Translations under genes and position numbers: made by a program
In this document: positions 8,918-17,463 of the stretch, piece by piece
Layout of the letters: the number at the start of each line of letters is the position of its first letter
How positions within the stretch are numbered: the first letter of the stretch is position 1
NCBI GenBank assembly: GCA_009773315.1
Contig: WRPE01000024.1
Span: 1-44,259 of the forward strand
Direction of reading: 5' to 3'
From: Syntrophaceae bacterium
Lineage (GTDB): Bacteria > Desulfobacterota > Syntrophia > Syntrophales > Smithellaceae
Length of the DNA stretch: 44,259 nt
The notes under the pieces: model-generated
Databases searched by the model: none
Told to the model about the DNA's origin: nothing
Seen by the model: only the letters and a program-made list of their open reading frames with translations

Positions 8918-9138
8918 GATGACCCTTTGCATGCTTCAAATTGGCATAAAAGAAAACTTAATGATTTATCGGCATCTTACAATTTTACCAAGACATTGCA
9001 AGGATAAAATGTCATTGGTAAAGCGCCACCGACGGCCATTCATCGAATTCAAGACGTGCAGACAAAGCAGCTAATTCAATGTTCGGGCCAGCCTTTGGCA
9101 GCGTTTGTGCGCTTAAAATCGTCATTCGATTGAACCAT

Positions 9139-9312
9139 TTATTTTCCAGTGCGAACTAAAGTATTATCTCTGCATAATTCACTTTGCTTTTTCTTTTTTT
9201 GAGCGAATTCCTTTTGAAAGAAGTCGTTCGCGTCTCTCGCGGATTGATGCAGTTGCTCTATTTCGGAGGGTGTCAGCATCTCGGAAACCGTAATGATTTC
9301 TGGTTTTCTCAT
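9139..9312 (-). CDS. Small hypothetical protein (57 aa)
   Basis: A 57-codon frame starts MRKPEIITVSEMLTPSEIEQ and continues with a lysine-rich stretch (QKEFAQKKKKQ). It looks like a short helical, soluble protein. I do not recognise a family. If one copy of the 34-bp tandem duplication just upstream is removed, the preceding gene would end in TAA immediately before this ATG (TTGTAAATG). That is the arrangement of a coupled pair and is the main support for this frame. No strong ribosome-binding site is seen. Confidence 0.5.
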   Translation of the reverse strand: MRKPEIITVSEMLTPSEIEQLHQSARDANDFFQKEFAQKKKKQSELCRDNTLVRTGK

Positions 9313-9360
9313 TTACAAACCCAAATACCAGATTACCTTTGTTGTCTTCAGTTCATTCTC

Positions 9361-9428
9361 GACCCAACCAGTAAATTCATTTATCAATTTTAGCGACCCA
9401 ACCAGTAAATTCATTTATCAATTTTAGC
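9361..9428. repeat. Perfect 34-bp tandem duplication
   Basis: Positions 9361-9394 and 9395-9428 are identical 34-bp units with no spacer. The unit length is not a multiple of three. It lies at the 3' end of the minus-strand gene ending at 9377 and shifts its frame. Its perfection suggests a recent event. Confidence 0.95.
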
Positions 9429-9769
9429 GTACTTCGTTTTCTTCTGGACAAAGATGAAAAATAGAAGTCGTTTCCGCAAAAATAATTTCTGTAATAGTTT
9501 TCCAAATCACCAGTATTGTCATTTTCAATCAGCAACTTAAGACTATTCAATTCTTTGACTATCTTTCTCCAGTTTTTTTCATCAATTCTAATAAAATCAT
9601 AATAATCAAATTTATTAACAAATTTAAATGCTGGTAATATTAATTCTATATCTTCTTCTGAAAGATAAATTGATTCATTATTCCAACATTGACCGCTATA
9701 TTTGCCCGGATAAAATTCTATATAGCAGGTTCCTCTAAGTTTCTTTCGGTTTTTTATAATTATGCTCAT
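9377..9769 (-). CDS. Hypothetical protein with duplicated, frameshifted 3' end (130 aa)
   Basis: The frame from ATG 9769 encodes MSIIIKNRKKL, then an acidic, aromatic-rich protein (ELILPAFKFVNKFDYYDF, YFCGNDFYFSSLSRRKR). As it stands it ends NEFTGWVAKIDK. If one of the two 34-bp repeat units is removed, the frame instead continues NEFTGWVENELKTT and ends IWYLGL with TAA directly before the next ATG. That longer tail (W-x-E then an aliphatic -LGL end) resembles the ends of several small contact-toxin immunity proteins. This is a weak analogy. The duplication therefore replaces about 15 native C-terminal residues by five. The upstream extension to 9844 overlaps the DUF932 relic and is not used. 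Function unknown. Confidence 0.6.
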   Translation of the reverse strand: MSIIIKNRKKLRGTCYIEFYPGKYSGQCWNNESIYLSEEDIELILPAFKFVNKFDYYDFIRIDEKNWRKIVKELNSLKLLIENDNTGDLENYYRNYFCGNDFYFSSLSRRKRSTLKLINEFTGWVAKIDK

Positions 9770-9777
9770 ATATAATG

Positions 9778-10331
9778 CTATGCGGCCATTCTGATCGCCG
9801 TATTCAGCGCCTGCCTGTTGACTTTTGTGCTTTCGCCGAACCACAGGCTGCTCAAAGTGTTATCCTGCGATTTGCCCCGGAAATAATTGAGATATTCGGT
9901 CACGGCGTTGTATGCGCCACAGGGTCTATTTTATTGACATCCATGTTGCCGTCACGGATTCTTGCCAGCGCCCAGACCTGCCTGCCGCCTTTAAGGCTGC
10001 CGGCTGTTTCGAGCGTCGCCTCATTAGCGTCAAGAAAGGGTTGAAACCATTCCAGCGCGTGTTCATTTTGAAGCGGCGTATAATCAGACCCGACAATGCC
10101 CAGAAAAGCATTATCCGAAGTGCGACAGACGGCAAAGTGATCCAGAATGCCCGTGTTGGTAATACCTTCAGGCATTTCGGTAAAGATGCGCCTCAGTTCC
10201 ACCTGCCAGTCCAGTTTTGCCGCTATGATGGCCTCCCGGACGCTTATCTTTTTATCCTCCGGGATCGGCGTACCCAGCCCGTGCCAGGGTGTTTTTCCAA
10301 CATACATCATGCTTTCCACTAAATGCGCCAT
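9778..10331 (-). pseudogene. DUF932-family protein with internal deletion
   Basis: From ATG 10331 (AAGGAGG upstream) the frame gives MAHLVESMMYVGKTPWHGLG and then a DUF932-type N-terminal half with WQVELRR, SDYTPLQNEHALEWFQPF and GRQVWALARI. It stops at 9900. In another frame the typical C-terminus is present (AYNAVTEYLNYFRGKSQ, then SSLWFGEST and QALNTAIRMAA, stop 9778-9780). Intact members have about 300-350 residues, so roughly 130-150 middle residues are deleted and the frame is broken at the scar near 9910-9930. DUF932 proteins are typical of phages and plasmids. The relic points to a mobile origin for this part of the island. Confidence 0.8.
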
Positions 10332-10368
10332 GATTGCCTCCTTTTTAGGCCTTCTATGCCATGAATCT

Positions 10369-12735
10369 CTATAACGATATCAGCTTTTCTTTCATGAACT
10401 TCTTTGCCCAATCAAGCAAAGGTGCGCCGTCTATTATCGGTTTGAAATCCTTGATCCGATCTTCCAATTCTCTCCGGCTTTTCGACACAACCGCTTCCCA
10501 TTCATCCCTTCTGTTTCCAAACTTCAATTCCAGAAACGCCAGAATGATCGCCGTGGTCAATATATCCAGGCAATCCGCTCTTTTTTTCATCTGCATGTCG
10601 TCAGCGATGGAACGCAATTTTGAATCAGATATTTTTAAAATATCGCATACTCTTCTATTAATATTAAATCCGCCTCCGATCCTTTGTTGTGCAAGGATGT
10701 CCATAAGTGGATCACGTTTGCTCCTTTGCGACAGCACATTCCGGATTCCCGCCGCAGCCTTTCTGAAGGGCATGCAAAGAGTATGGCCCGAAATCAGGTG
10801 ACTCAGAAAATCGGGTGCTGGATCAGCCACCTGTCCACTTTGATGGCTTTCCGAAACATCTATGATGGAATATTGCACCGTGCTTTTTCTTAGAAACGCT
10901 GGCTGGCTGCTTGTGCCGTGCCACCCTTTGGTCACATTGGCAGGAACAACCCGCAAAACCATGTCTGAAGTTTCAGTTTTTCCGTCGGTTTTTTTCTCTA
11001 TACCCACAAAACTGGTTGATCTGCTGAGAATTCCATATTGCAGGGAAATGCTCGTAACGGTTTCATGTTTCTTTTCATCAATCCTCTGGCGTTGCTGTGA
11101 GCCTTTCCGCAAACCGCTGCCTTCTTCAAGATCCCGGATTTTTTCCCGCGCCCATAGTTTTGATATGGGCATTACCTCGCCATTTACTTTTTCCAGATCA
11201 ATATCCCACTTTCTTGATATCGTCCCTTGATGATTATATTGCTTAACGGTGACGCCTTTACCCTGGAAGTCACTCTTTTTTATTTTGACGAATATGCTGG
11301 TTGCCTGTCGCATGAAGGCAACGGGACAAGCAGGAGTCTGGTCAATATCGCTGCCGCAGTCAATTTCCAGTTTGCTGATGCGTCCGGCCATGACTTTTTG
11401 AAAGAGACGCAGGATTTTCGGTTCAATCCTTTCCTGTGGCGCAATCAGCTCCGACGCACCGCCGGCAACTCTTGCCACTGCCTTGATGAGAAACTCGTTC
11501 GGACCGCTGCCAATGCCGACTGTGGATAGTTTAGCTTTATTATCATGGCGTTGAACCAATTCCATTATTTCGTCTTCGTTGCTGATTTGGCCATCGGTTA
11601 TCAGGATAACATCCCTGCGGAATCCGCCCGCCGGTTCTTCTTTGTATATGTCCGCCAGTGGAGGCAGGATTTGTGTGCCGCCCATCGAGGCATCCGTTTT
11701 AGAAAGATATTTCAGGGCTTCCTTCATTGTTTTTTCATTGTATGGCTTGCTCGATTTATACAGATGATCAAATTCATTTCCAAAACGATAGATATTGAAC
11801 ATCATGTCCGTACTTAGTGCTTTGATAAGAATCTCCAGGGCTTTTTTGGCTTCCTCAATGGAGTCGCCTTGCATGGAGCCGGAACAATCAAGAACAAAAA
11901 CGATTTCTCTGCCCTTGGGCAAATCATTGTCTTGGTTTTCTTCTGTTTTTTCATCCGGTGTCAGGTCGATCTGTAGAAAGGTTTCACCAGCGGCTTGGGA
12001 AGTATAGGCTCTATTGGTAAAGTTCTTTTTATAAGTGATGGTCAGAATAAAGTCTCGATCCATCGAAATTTTGTCGGCGGAAAAGATAACGTGAGTTTCA
12101 TCGTTTTTGAAACTGGTCTTGATTGTATGAGACGGTGATTCAATGGATGCAATGGCTTTCTTGTCGGCAATATTCACATTGATTGTCAGACCATAGGAAA
12201 CCTTAAAGGCAAAAGGCGGATTGACCAGAGCGCTTGCAGGTATGCCGTTTTCATCTTTTTGAGATGCCGGCGTGAATCGCGGTGATATGGTTGTGGGTAA
12301 AAAGAACCGCACTTCCGAATTGTAAGAGTCCAGAAGGGTAATATAGGTTATTTCAATAATCACATTGCCGCCGGGCTTTATATTACCGACAGAAAGGGTG
12401 AAAATATTCGGGCGCTCTTCATCCATAAGCTGAGCATTATGCCCGTCAGCCAAAGCCTTGTCGTAAAGTTCAAAGGCCTTTTCCTTTTCTTCAATTCTGC
12501 CTTCAACGATTCTGCCGTCGATTAGAGCCCTGAACCCGCAAATGGCGGCATTTTCCGGCACGGGGAATTTATAAACGGCTTCGATTGATTTTTTCTCTGT
12601 GTTCTTGAATTGTTGGGAAACTTTAACTTTGGCCCCGCGCCCGGCTATGTCCGCCTGAATATCTACTCCGGCAAGCGGTACCGCTTCGCCGTTTTGCTGA
12701 GTTAAAATTCCTTCGGTCTCACTGCTGTCATTCAT
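10369..12735 (-). CDS. VIT and VWA domain protein
   Basis: This is a 788-residue protein. The N-terminal VIT (inter-alpha-trypsin) domain spans about 10-140, with FKNTEKKSIEAVYKFPVPE and AICGFRALIDGRIVEGRI. A linker follows, then a von Willebrand A domain from about 275 with the metal-site motif DCSGS (D283, S285, S287). The C-terminal third (about 620-788) is helical and resembles the tail of VWA5A-like proteins. No signal peptide or transmembrane segment is seen, so it is probably cytoplasmic, unlike many bacterial VIT-VWA proteins. It overlaps the MerR gene by 8 bp, with AAAGGGG before the ATG, so the two are cotranscribed. Its partner and role are unknown. Confidence 0.88.
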   Translation of the reverse strand: MNDSSETEGILTQQNGEAVPLAGVDIQADIAGRGAKVKVSQQFKNTEKKSIEAVYKFPVPENAAICGFRALIDGRIVEGRIEEKEKAFELYDKALADGHNAQLMDEERPNIFTLSVGNIKPGGNVIIEITYITLLDSYNSEVRFFLPTTISPRFTPASQKDENGIPASALVNPPFAFKVSYGLTINVNIADKKAIASIESPSHTIKTSFKNDETHVIFSADKISMDRDFILTITYKKNFTNRAYTSQAAGETFLQIDLTPDEKTEENQDNDLPKGREIVFVLDCSGSMQGDSIEEAKKALEILIKALSTDMMFNIYRFGNEFDHLYKSSKPYNEKTMKEALKYLSKTDASMGGTQILPPLADIYKEEPAGGFRRDVILITDGQISNEDEIMELVQRHDNKAKLSTVGIGSGPNEFLIKAVARVAGGASELIAPQERIEPKILRLFQKVMAGRISKLEIDCGSDIDQTPACPVAFMRQATSIFVKIKKSDFQGKGVTVKQYNHQGTISRKWDIDLEKVNGEVMPISKLWAREKIRDLEEGSGLRKGSQQRQRIDEKKHETVTSISLQYGILSRSTSFVGIEKKTDGKTETSDMVLRVVPANVTKGWHGTSSQPAFLRKSTVQYSIIDVSESHQSGQVADPAPDFLSHLISGHTLCMPFRKAAAGIRNVLSQRSKRDPLMDILAQQRIGGGFNINRRVCDILKISDSKLRSIADDMQMKKRADCLDILTTAIILAFLELKFGNRRDEWEAVVSKSRRELEDRIKDFKPIIDGAPLLDWAKKFMKEKLISL

Positions 12736-13117
12736 TATCCATTTCCCCTTTCGCTATGGACTTGGCGAGCCTGATGATTTCGAGAACCTTTTTCGGTTCC
12801 TTGATCTCTATTTCCCTGCTGATGTTGACTTCAATACCCGGTACAATCTCATACCGGATCATGACTTCTCTGGAAGGAAGAACCGCTTCAGGCACTTCCT
12901 TTTTCATCAAAGAAACCATTGCCGTGATCCCGATGCCCTTTTCCTGAAACGATTTAATCCGCAACAACTGCTGGACATGGCTGTCATAATAAAAACCGCC
13001 ACGTCCTCGCCCGGCAGGCGGGTCAATAAGGCCTTCCTGGACATAATAACGTATTGTTCTTCTTGTGTATCCAGTAAGTTCGCCGAGCTCTTCTATAGTG
13101 TATTTTTTTATTTCCAT
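12728..13117 (-). CDS. MerR-family transcriptional regulator
   Basis: The product is a 129-residue regulator. Residues 1-70 are a MerR winged helix: YTIEELGELTGYTRRTIRYY then VQEGLIDPP, with the wing GRGRGGFYYD, and QLLRIKSFQEKGIGI starting the dimer helix. The C-terminal part is short and has no cysteine cluster, so a metal-sensing role is unlikely. The start at 13117 is chosen because a TTGACA-N17-TATTAT promoter ends 6 bp before that ATG. An upstream in-frame ATG at 13156 would lie in front of the promoter. It overlaps the VIT-VWA gene by 8 bp and probably controls that pair. Confidence 0.85.
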   Translation of the reverse strand: MEIKKYTIEELGELTGYTRRTIRYYVQEGLIDPPAGRGRGGFYYDSHVQQLLRIKSFQEKGIGITAMVSLMKKEVPEAVLPSREVMIRYEIVPGIEVNISREIEIKEPKKVLEIIRLAKSIAKGEMDNE

Positions 13118-13123
13118 GGCTTT

Positions 13124-13152
13124 ATAATAACATTCAACTGTCATTATGTCAA
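13124..13152 (-). promoter_or_regulatory. Promoter with MerR-type dyad, likely leaderless transcript
   Basis: On the minus strand TTGACA (13152-13147) and TATTAT (13129-13124) are separated by exactly 17 bp. Between them lies the dyad TAATGACA-N6-TGTTATTA (13146-13125; one mismatch), overlapping the -10. The predicted transcription start falls at or next to the A of the MerR ATG (13117), so the mRNA would have little or no leader. Repression by the MerR protein itself is the natural inference. Confidence 0.6.
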
Positions 13153-13340
13153 GCATGGAGATAAAATAGCAAGCAGAAGGAAAATTATTGAAAGATATTG
13201 ATACTGACAGAGATAATAGTGGATAAAAAAAGAAAAGCCGTGAATGGTTTTTGACCAGAGGGCTTTACTTGCCCAAGGTGAAAACTGCCATTCGCGACTC
13301 AAAGAAACCTCCGATGCAACCAGCAAGGTTTGTGCTCAAT

Positions 13341-13504
13341 CCGGCTCTACATCCAGAGCCTGCACGCTAAGGGGTTGGGTTGGATGCCCAAATGAATTTT
13401 CCATTTTCCATTAAGGGCAGGATCAGAAGCTGGAAAGTGCCATTTTTGAGGGAACCGATCACAATTTGGTTACAAAAGAAGAAAAGGGGCAAGCCGTAAA
13501 TGGC
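13341..13504. repeat. 164-bp direct repeat, right copy
   Basis: This is the second copy of 272-435 (162 of 164 identical). It carries only the last 17 codons of the SMP-30-like gene with no coding sequence before them. It ends 18 bp from the encoded CCA of tRNA-Val. See the left copy for the comparison. Confidence 0.9.
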
Positions 13505-13522
13505 GTAACCCCTTGATATTCA

Positions 13523-13597
13523 TGGTAGGCGGTGCTGGGATTGAACCAGCGACTTCTACCGTGTGAAGGTAGCACTCTCCCGCTGAGTTAACCGCCC
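13523..13597 (-). tRNA. tRNA-Val (anticodon CAC)
   Basis: The reverse complement folds as a complete 75-nt tRNA. The acceptor GGGCGGT pairs with ACCGCCT (first pair G-U), the anticodon stem CTACC/GGTAG encloses TTCACAC, so the anticodon is CAC reading GUG. The T arm is CTGGTTCAATCCCAG. The discriminator A and CCA are encoded (CCA at 13525-13523). The gene lies at the right edge of the island defined by the direct repeats. Confidence 0.95.
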
Positions 13598-13696
13598 AAG
13601 TGCCGTCTGCTATAGCCTAAAGTTTTCAGCAATTCAAGTAAAAAGACTTCCTTTAATTCAGTCATGACAAAATTTGGAAAAGAAGCATTGCCGCTG

Positions 13697-13735
13697 ACCC
13701 TTCCGCCATTCGTTTATCTTAAATGACGGAAGGGT
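13697..13735 (-). terminator. Hairpin downstream of the thiolase gene
   Basis: Positions 13697-13710 and 13722-13735 are 14-bp inverted arms (CCCTTCCG.. and ..CGGAAGGG) with one wobble pair in the minus-strand RNA. It sits 40 bp past the thiolase stop and probably ends or stabilises that transcript. No U-run follows, so it is not a textbook intrinsic terminator. Confidence 0.4.
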
Positions 13736-13776
13736 TCGAGCGACGCTTTCAGCTTGGCGCTGGAGAGGGTTTTGAA

Positions 13777-14970
13777 CTACAACATTTCATAAATACCGGC
13801 TGCGCCCATACCGCCGCCGATACACATGGATACGATACCACGTTTTCCGCCACGACGTTTCAACTCATGCAGCAGCTGAGCGGTCAGTTTGGCGCCGGTG
13901 CATCCCAGAGGATGACCTAGAGCAATCGCGCCGCCGTTGGGGTTAATATCGCCCGCCCAGTAGCGGTCTTCGATACCGACCACGCGGCAGGAATAAATTG
14001 CCTGTGAGGCAAAGGCTTCATTGATTTCATAAACATCAATGTCTTTCGGCGTCAACCCGGCCAGTTTTAAAACTTTCGGAATAGCGTAAGCAGGGCCCAC
14101 TCCCATTTCTTCCGACATACAGCCTGCTACTGCATAATGCGTCATCTTGGCAATGGGTTTCAGTTTCAAGGCCTTTGCTTTTTCTGCCGTCATGATCAAA
14201 GAGAAGGCAGCGCCATCCGTCATCTGCGAGGCGTTACCGGCTGTCACGACACCACCCGCTTTGAAGGGTGATTTCAACTTGCCGAGATCCTCGATCGTCG
14301 TCGGCCAACGTACGCCGTCATCCGTATCAAAAGTAACTGTTTGGCGAATGCGCTTGCCGTTTTTAATCGCATATTTAAATGCTTGGATCGGAATAATCTC
14401 TTCTTTGAATTTACCGGCTTTAATCGCTTCATAAGCACGGCGATTACTTTCCACGCCGAACTTATCCTGATCTTCACGTGAAACGTTGTGATTCATTGCC
14501 ACATTTTCCGCCGTGTTGCCCATGTTGATATAGACATTGGGCATGCTGCCGTCAAATTTCCAATCGGGATTGGGACGCATCGCGGAACCACCCATCGGAA
14601 TGTGGCTCATCGTTTCACAACCACCGGCAATAATAACATCCGACCAACCGGCGCGAACCTTCGCTGTCGCATCGGCAATCGCCTGAATACCGGATGAGCA
14701 GAAACGATTAACCGTCATACCGGAAACGGAAATCGGGAGACCCGCGCCCATCGCCAGAATTCTACCCAAATTCATACCCTGCTCGCACTCGGGGAAAGAA
14801 CAACCAACAATCAAATCATCAATATCTGCAGGATCCAGTTCCGGCACTCTGGCCAATAAACCTTTGAGAACCTGGATACCATAGGCATCCGATCTTGTTG
14901 AGGCAAGACCACCTTTTTTGTAACGACCGCCTGGACTTCTTACTGATTCAACAATTACAGCATCGCTCAT
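13777..14970 (-). CDS. Thiolase (acetyl-CoA C-acyltransferase)
   Basis: This 397-residue thiolase cleaves 3-ketoacyl-CoA with CoA, or runs in reverse, in fatty-acid beta-oxidation. The nucleophile Cys is in NRFCSSGIQAI (about residue 92). The second signature includes NEAFASQA, then the His of GGAIALGHPLGCTGA, and the C-terminal catalytic Cys is in MCIGGGMGAA. AAGGAGG precedes ATG 14970. It follows the dehydrogenase-hydratase gene by 72 bp on the same strand, so the two probably form a beta-oxidation operon. Chain-length preference cannot be read from the sequence. It is intact. Confidence 0.93.
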   Translation of the reverse strand: MSDAVIVESVRSPGGRYKKGGLASTRSDAYGIQVLKGLLARVPELDPADIDDLIVGCSFPECEQGMNLGRILAMGAGLPISVSGMTVNRFCSSGIQAIADATAKVRAGWSDVIIAGGCETMSHIPMGGSAMRPNPDWKFDGSMPNVYINMGNTAENVAMNHNVSREDQDKFGVESNRRAYEAIKAGKFKEEIIPIQAFKYAIKNGKRIRQTVTFDTDDGVRWPTTIEDLGKLKSPFKAGGVVTAGNASQMTDGAAFSLIMTAEKAKALKLKPIAKMTHYAVAGCMSEEMGVGPAYAIPKVLKLAGLTPKDIDVYEINEAFASQAIYSCRVVGIEDRYWAGDINPNGGAIALGHPLGCTGAKLTAQLLHELKRRGGKRGIVSMCIGGGMGAAGIYEML

Positions 14971-15042
14971 GATTTTCCTCCTTCATGTCATGAAAGCGCG
15001 GAGCGCAAATGGATCAACGCCGCGCCTGTGATTTCATAAATA

Positions 15043-17463
15043 TTAGTTACGCAGCGGTTTGCCGCTGCTCAACATGTACATAATGCGTTCCTGTGTCTTC
15101 TTCTCGCCGCACAGACTGACAAAGGCTTCTTTTTCCAGATCCAGAATTTCCTGCTCTGACACAAACGTTCCTTCGGCGCAGTCGCCGCCGGAAAGAATCT
15201 GGGCGATTTTTCTGCAAACAACCAGATCGTAATCGGAAATGAAATTGCCGTATCTCATGTTCATAATGATACCTTCGGCGAAACCGCGTAAGTTTTCACC
15301 CATCACAGGAATCAAAGCGGGTTTAGGCGGTTTGTAACCGGCCATCGCCAGAGAAAGAACAAGCTGTTTAGCCTCATAGATCTGCTGATCACGGCTCATG
15401 TTGATGGTTTCCGTCTTGCGGACATAACCCAGTTCCATGGCTTCCGCCGCGCTGGTGGACACTTTTGCCATCGCGATATTTTCAAAAGCCTTGGCCATGT
15501 GATATTGTAAATTAATACCCATTTCCACAATGCCGTCCGGAATGCCTTCCGTCAATCGCACCAGAAGTTCCTTGCAGCCGCCACCCGCGGGGATCACACC
15601 AACACCAACTTCAACCAGTCCCATGTAGGATTCGCCGTTGGGCAGACAACGAGCGCCGTGCATCGCTATTTCGCAGCCGCCGCCCAGAGCCATTCCGGCC
15701 GGGGCCGTCACAACAGGCTTGGAAAGGTATTTCATCCGCATATTGCCATTTTGTAAACTCTCAATACCTTGCTCAATCAGATCCCAATGCCCTAACTGCG
15801 CAGCTGTGAGTACCTGAAATACGTTGGCGCCTGCGGAGAAAGCACGCGGATCATGATTGGCGACTACCATACCCACGAAATCTTTTTCCACGATATTACA
15901 GGCTTCGGCTTGCATAGTCGTCAGGCCATCATCAATAGAGTTCATCTTGGTATGGAATTCCAGACAGACCACGCCGTCACCGATGTCAATGAGGCTGGCG
16001 CTGGCATTTTCTTTAACAATTTTGTTGCGTTCTTTCAGGGAAGGCAGAATGATGATGCGGGAATTTTCGTCAATTTTGACGTAACCCTTCTTTTCAAAGT
16101 CGTAGTAATACTTTCCGTCGGCTTTTATTGTGTAGAAGGATTCACAACCTTTCTTCAGCATCTCTTCGATCTTCTTGGGAACTTTCAATTTCAGCTTCTT
16201 CATGACTTCAATGGCTTCTTTGACGCCCACGGCATCCCATGATTCGAATGGACCCAGCTGATGATTGTAACCCCACTTCATGGCGTTATCGATGGACATA
16301 ATGTTGTCGCAGATTTCACCGACACGGTTGGCAGAGTAGATGAAGTTTTTGCATAAATATTCGCGAACATAATCTCCGGCCTTGTCCTCACCGTTAAAAA
16401 CGGTTTTCATGGATTCGCAGATGCCATCTTTCTTCTTGGCGGCAGAGACAGAATCAAATTTCGGTTTGCCGGCAGGCACGTATTCCATCGTGTCAATATC
16501 CAGCATCAGTTTAACGGTTTTGCCTTTGGCATCTTTAGTTTTCTTATAATATCCCTGCTTCGTTTTGTTGCCCAGCCATTTATTGGCCAGCATCTTTTCC
16601 AGGAATGGCGCAGGAGCAAACATCTCCCGCGACTCATCATTGGGAACCGCATCATAAAGGTTCTTCGCAACATGACTTCCGATATCGAGGCCAACAAGAT
16701 CCATGGTACCGAAGAGTGCTGTTCCCGGACGGCCGATGACTTTGCTGACAATGGCGTCCACTTCATCAACTTTCAACTTCTTGTCCACCATCAGTCTGGC
16801 TGCATTGGACATATCGAAAACCCCGATACGGTTTCCAACAAAGTTCGGAGAGTCTGAACAAACGACCACGCCCTTGCCCAGCGTTTCCTCGCTGAATTTC
16901 ACCATGTAATCAACGATTTCTTTATCTGTATCCACGCCGGGGATGATTTCCATCAGTTTCATGTAGCGGGGAGGGTTGAAAAAGTGCGTTCCCAGAAAAT
17001 GTTTTTTCAGATTGGCGCTGAATTTTGCGCTGATGTCTTTAATGGGAATACCGGAGGTATTCGTCGAAACAATACAGGTCGGTTTGATAACCTTTTCTAC
17101 TTTTGCAAAAAGGTCCTGTTTGATTTTGAGGTTTTCTACAACAACCTCACAAATCCAATCCACATCGGCCAGCCAATTCAAATTGTCTTCAAAGTTACCG
17201 ATTTTGACCATGGACGCGTTCTTCTTGGTAAAGAAACTGGCGGGTTTTGATTTCGTGACACCGGCCAGACCGTTTGCCGCAAAGCTATTGCGCCATGCGG
17301 GGCTTTTTTCCGTCAGGCCTTTCTTTTTGTCAGCATCCGTCAGTTCAAATGGAATGATATCGAGAAGGTAACACTCGATACCGGCATTAGTCAGATGAGC
17401 CGCGATACCCGCACCCATGACTCCCGCACCTAAAACAGCCGCTTTTTTGATCTTTAATGACAT
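15043..17463 (-). CDS. 3-hydroxyacyl-CoA dehydrogenase / enoyl-CoA hydratase fusion
   Basis: This 806-residue bifunctional enzyme catalyses hydration of enoyl-CoA and NAD-dependent oxidation of the 3-hydroxyacyl-CoA. The N-terminal Rossmann domain starts AAVLGAGVMGAGIA (GxGxxG at 12-17), and the catalytic His is in THFFNPPRYMKL. A second dehydrogenase domain follows at about 320-430. The C-terminal third is a crotonase fold with FSAGANVFQ and GMALGGGCEIAMHG, then MGLVEVGVGVIPAGGG. Domain order is the reverse of E. coli FadB, as in many deltaproteobacteria. The start is ATG 17463, preceded by AGGAGGAG; the longer frame to 17550 has no such site. It is upstream of and probably cotranscribed with the thiolase. 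Confidence 0.92.
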   Translation of the reverse strand: MSLKIKKAAVLGAGVMGAGIAAHLTNAGIECYLLDIIPFELTDADKKKGLTEKSPAWRNSFAANGLAGVTKSKPASFFTKKNASMVKIGNFEDNLNWLADVDWICEVVVENLKIKQDLFAKVEKVIKPTCIVSTNTSGIPIKDISAKFSANLKKHFLGTHFFNPPRYMKLMEIIPGVDTDKEIVDYMVKFSEETLGKGVVVCSDSPNFVGNRIGVFDMSNAARLMVDKKLKVDEVDAIVSKVIGRPGTALFGTMDLVGLDIGSHVAKNLYDAVPNDESREMFAPAPFLEKMLANKWLGNKTKQGYYKKTKDAKGKTVKLMLDIDTMEYVPAGKPKFDSVSAAKKKDGICESMKTVFNGEDKAGDYVREYLCKNFIYSANRVGEICDNIMSIDNAMKWGYNHQLGPFESWDAVGVKEAIEVMKKLKLKVPKKIEEMLKKGCESFYTIKADGKYYYDFEKKGYVKIDENSRIIILPSLKERNKIVKENASASLIDIGDGVVCLEFHTKMNSIDDGLTTMQAEACNIVEKDFVGMVVANHDPRAFSAGANVFQVLTAAQLGHWDLIEQGIESLQNGNMRMKYLSKPVVTAPAGMALGGGCEIAMHGARCLPNGESYMGLVEVGVGVIPAGGGCKELLVRLTEGIPDGIVEMGINLQYHMAKAFENIAMAKVSTSAAEAMELGYVRKTETINMSRDQQIYEAKQLVLSLAMAGYKPPKPALIPVMGENLRGFAEGIIMNMRYGNFISDYDLVVCRKIAQILSGGDCAEGTFVSEQEILDLEKEAFVSLCGEKKTQERIMYMLSSGKPLRN

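Noticed and set aside
9012-9125. 37-codon minus-strand frame beginning MTILSAQTLPKAGPN, after the 57-codon gene
   Set aside because: It reads like protein and is only 13 bp after the previous stop, but has no ribosome-binding site and no recognisable family. It may be a gene fragment.
436-13340. CRISPR array or phage integrase in the island
   Set aside because: No regularly spaced repeats and no tyrosine or serine recombinase motif seen on either strand.
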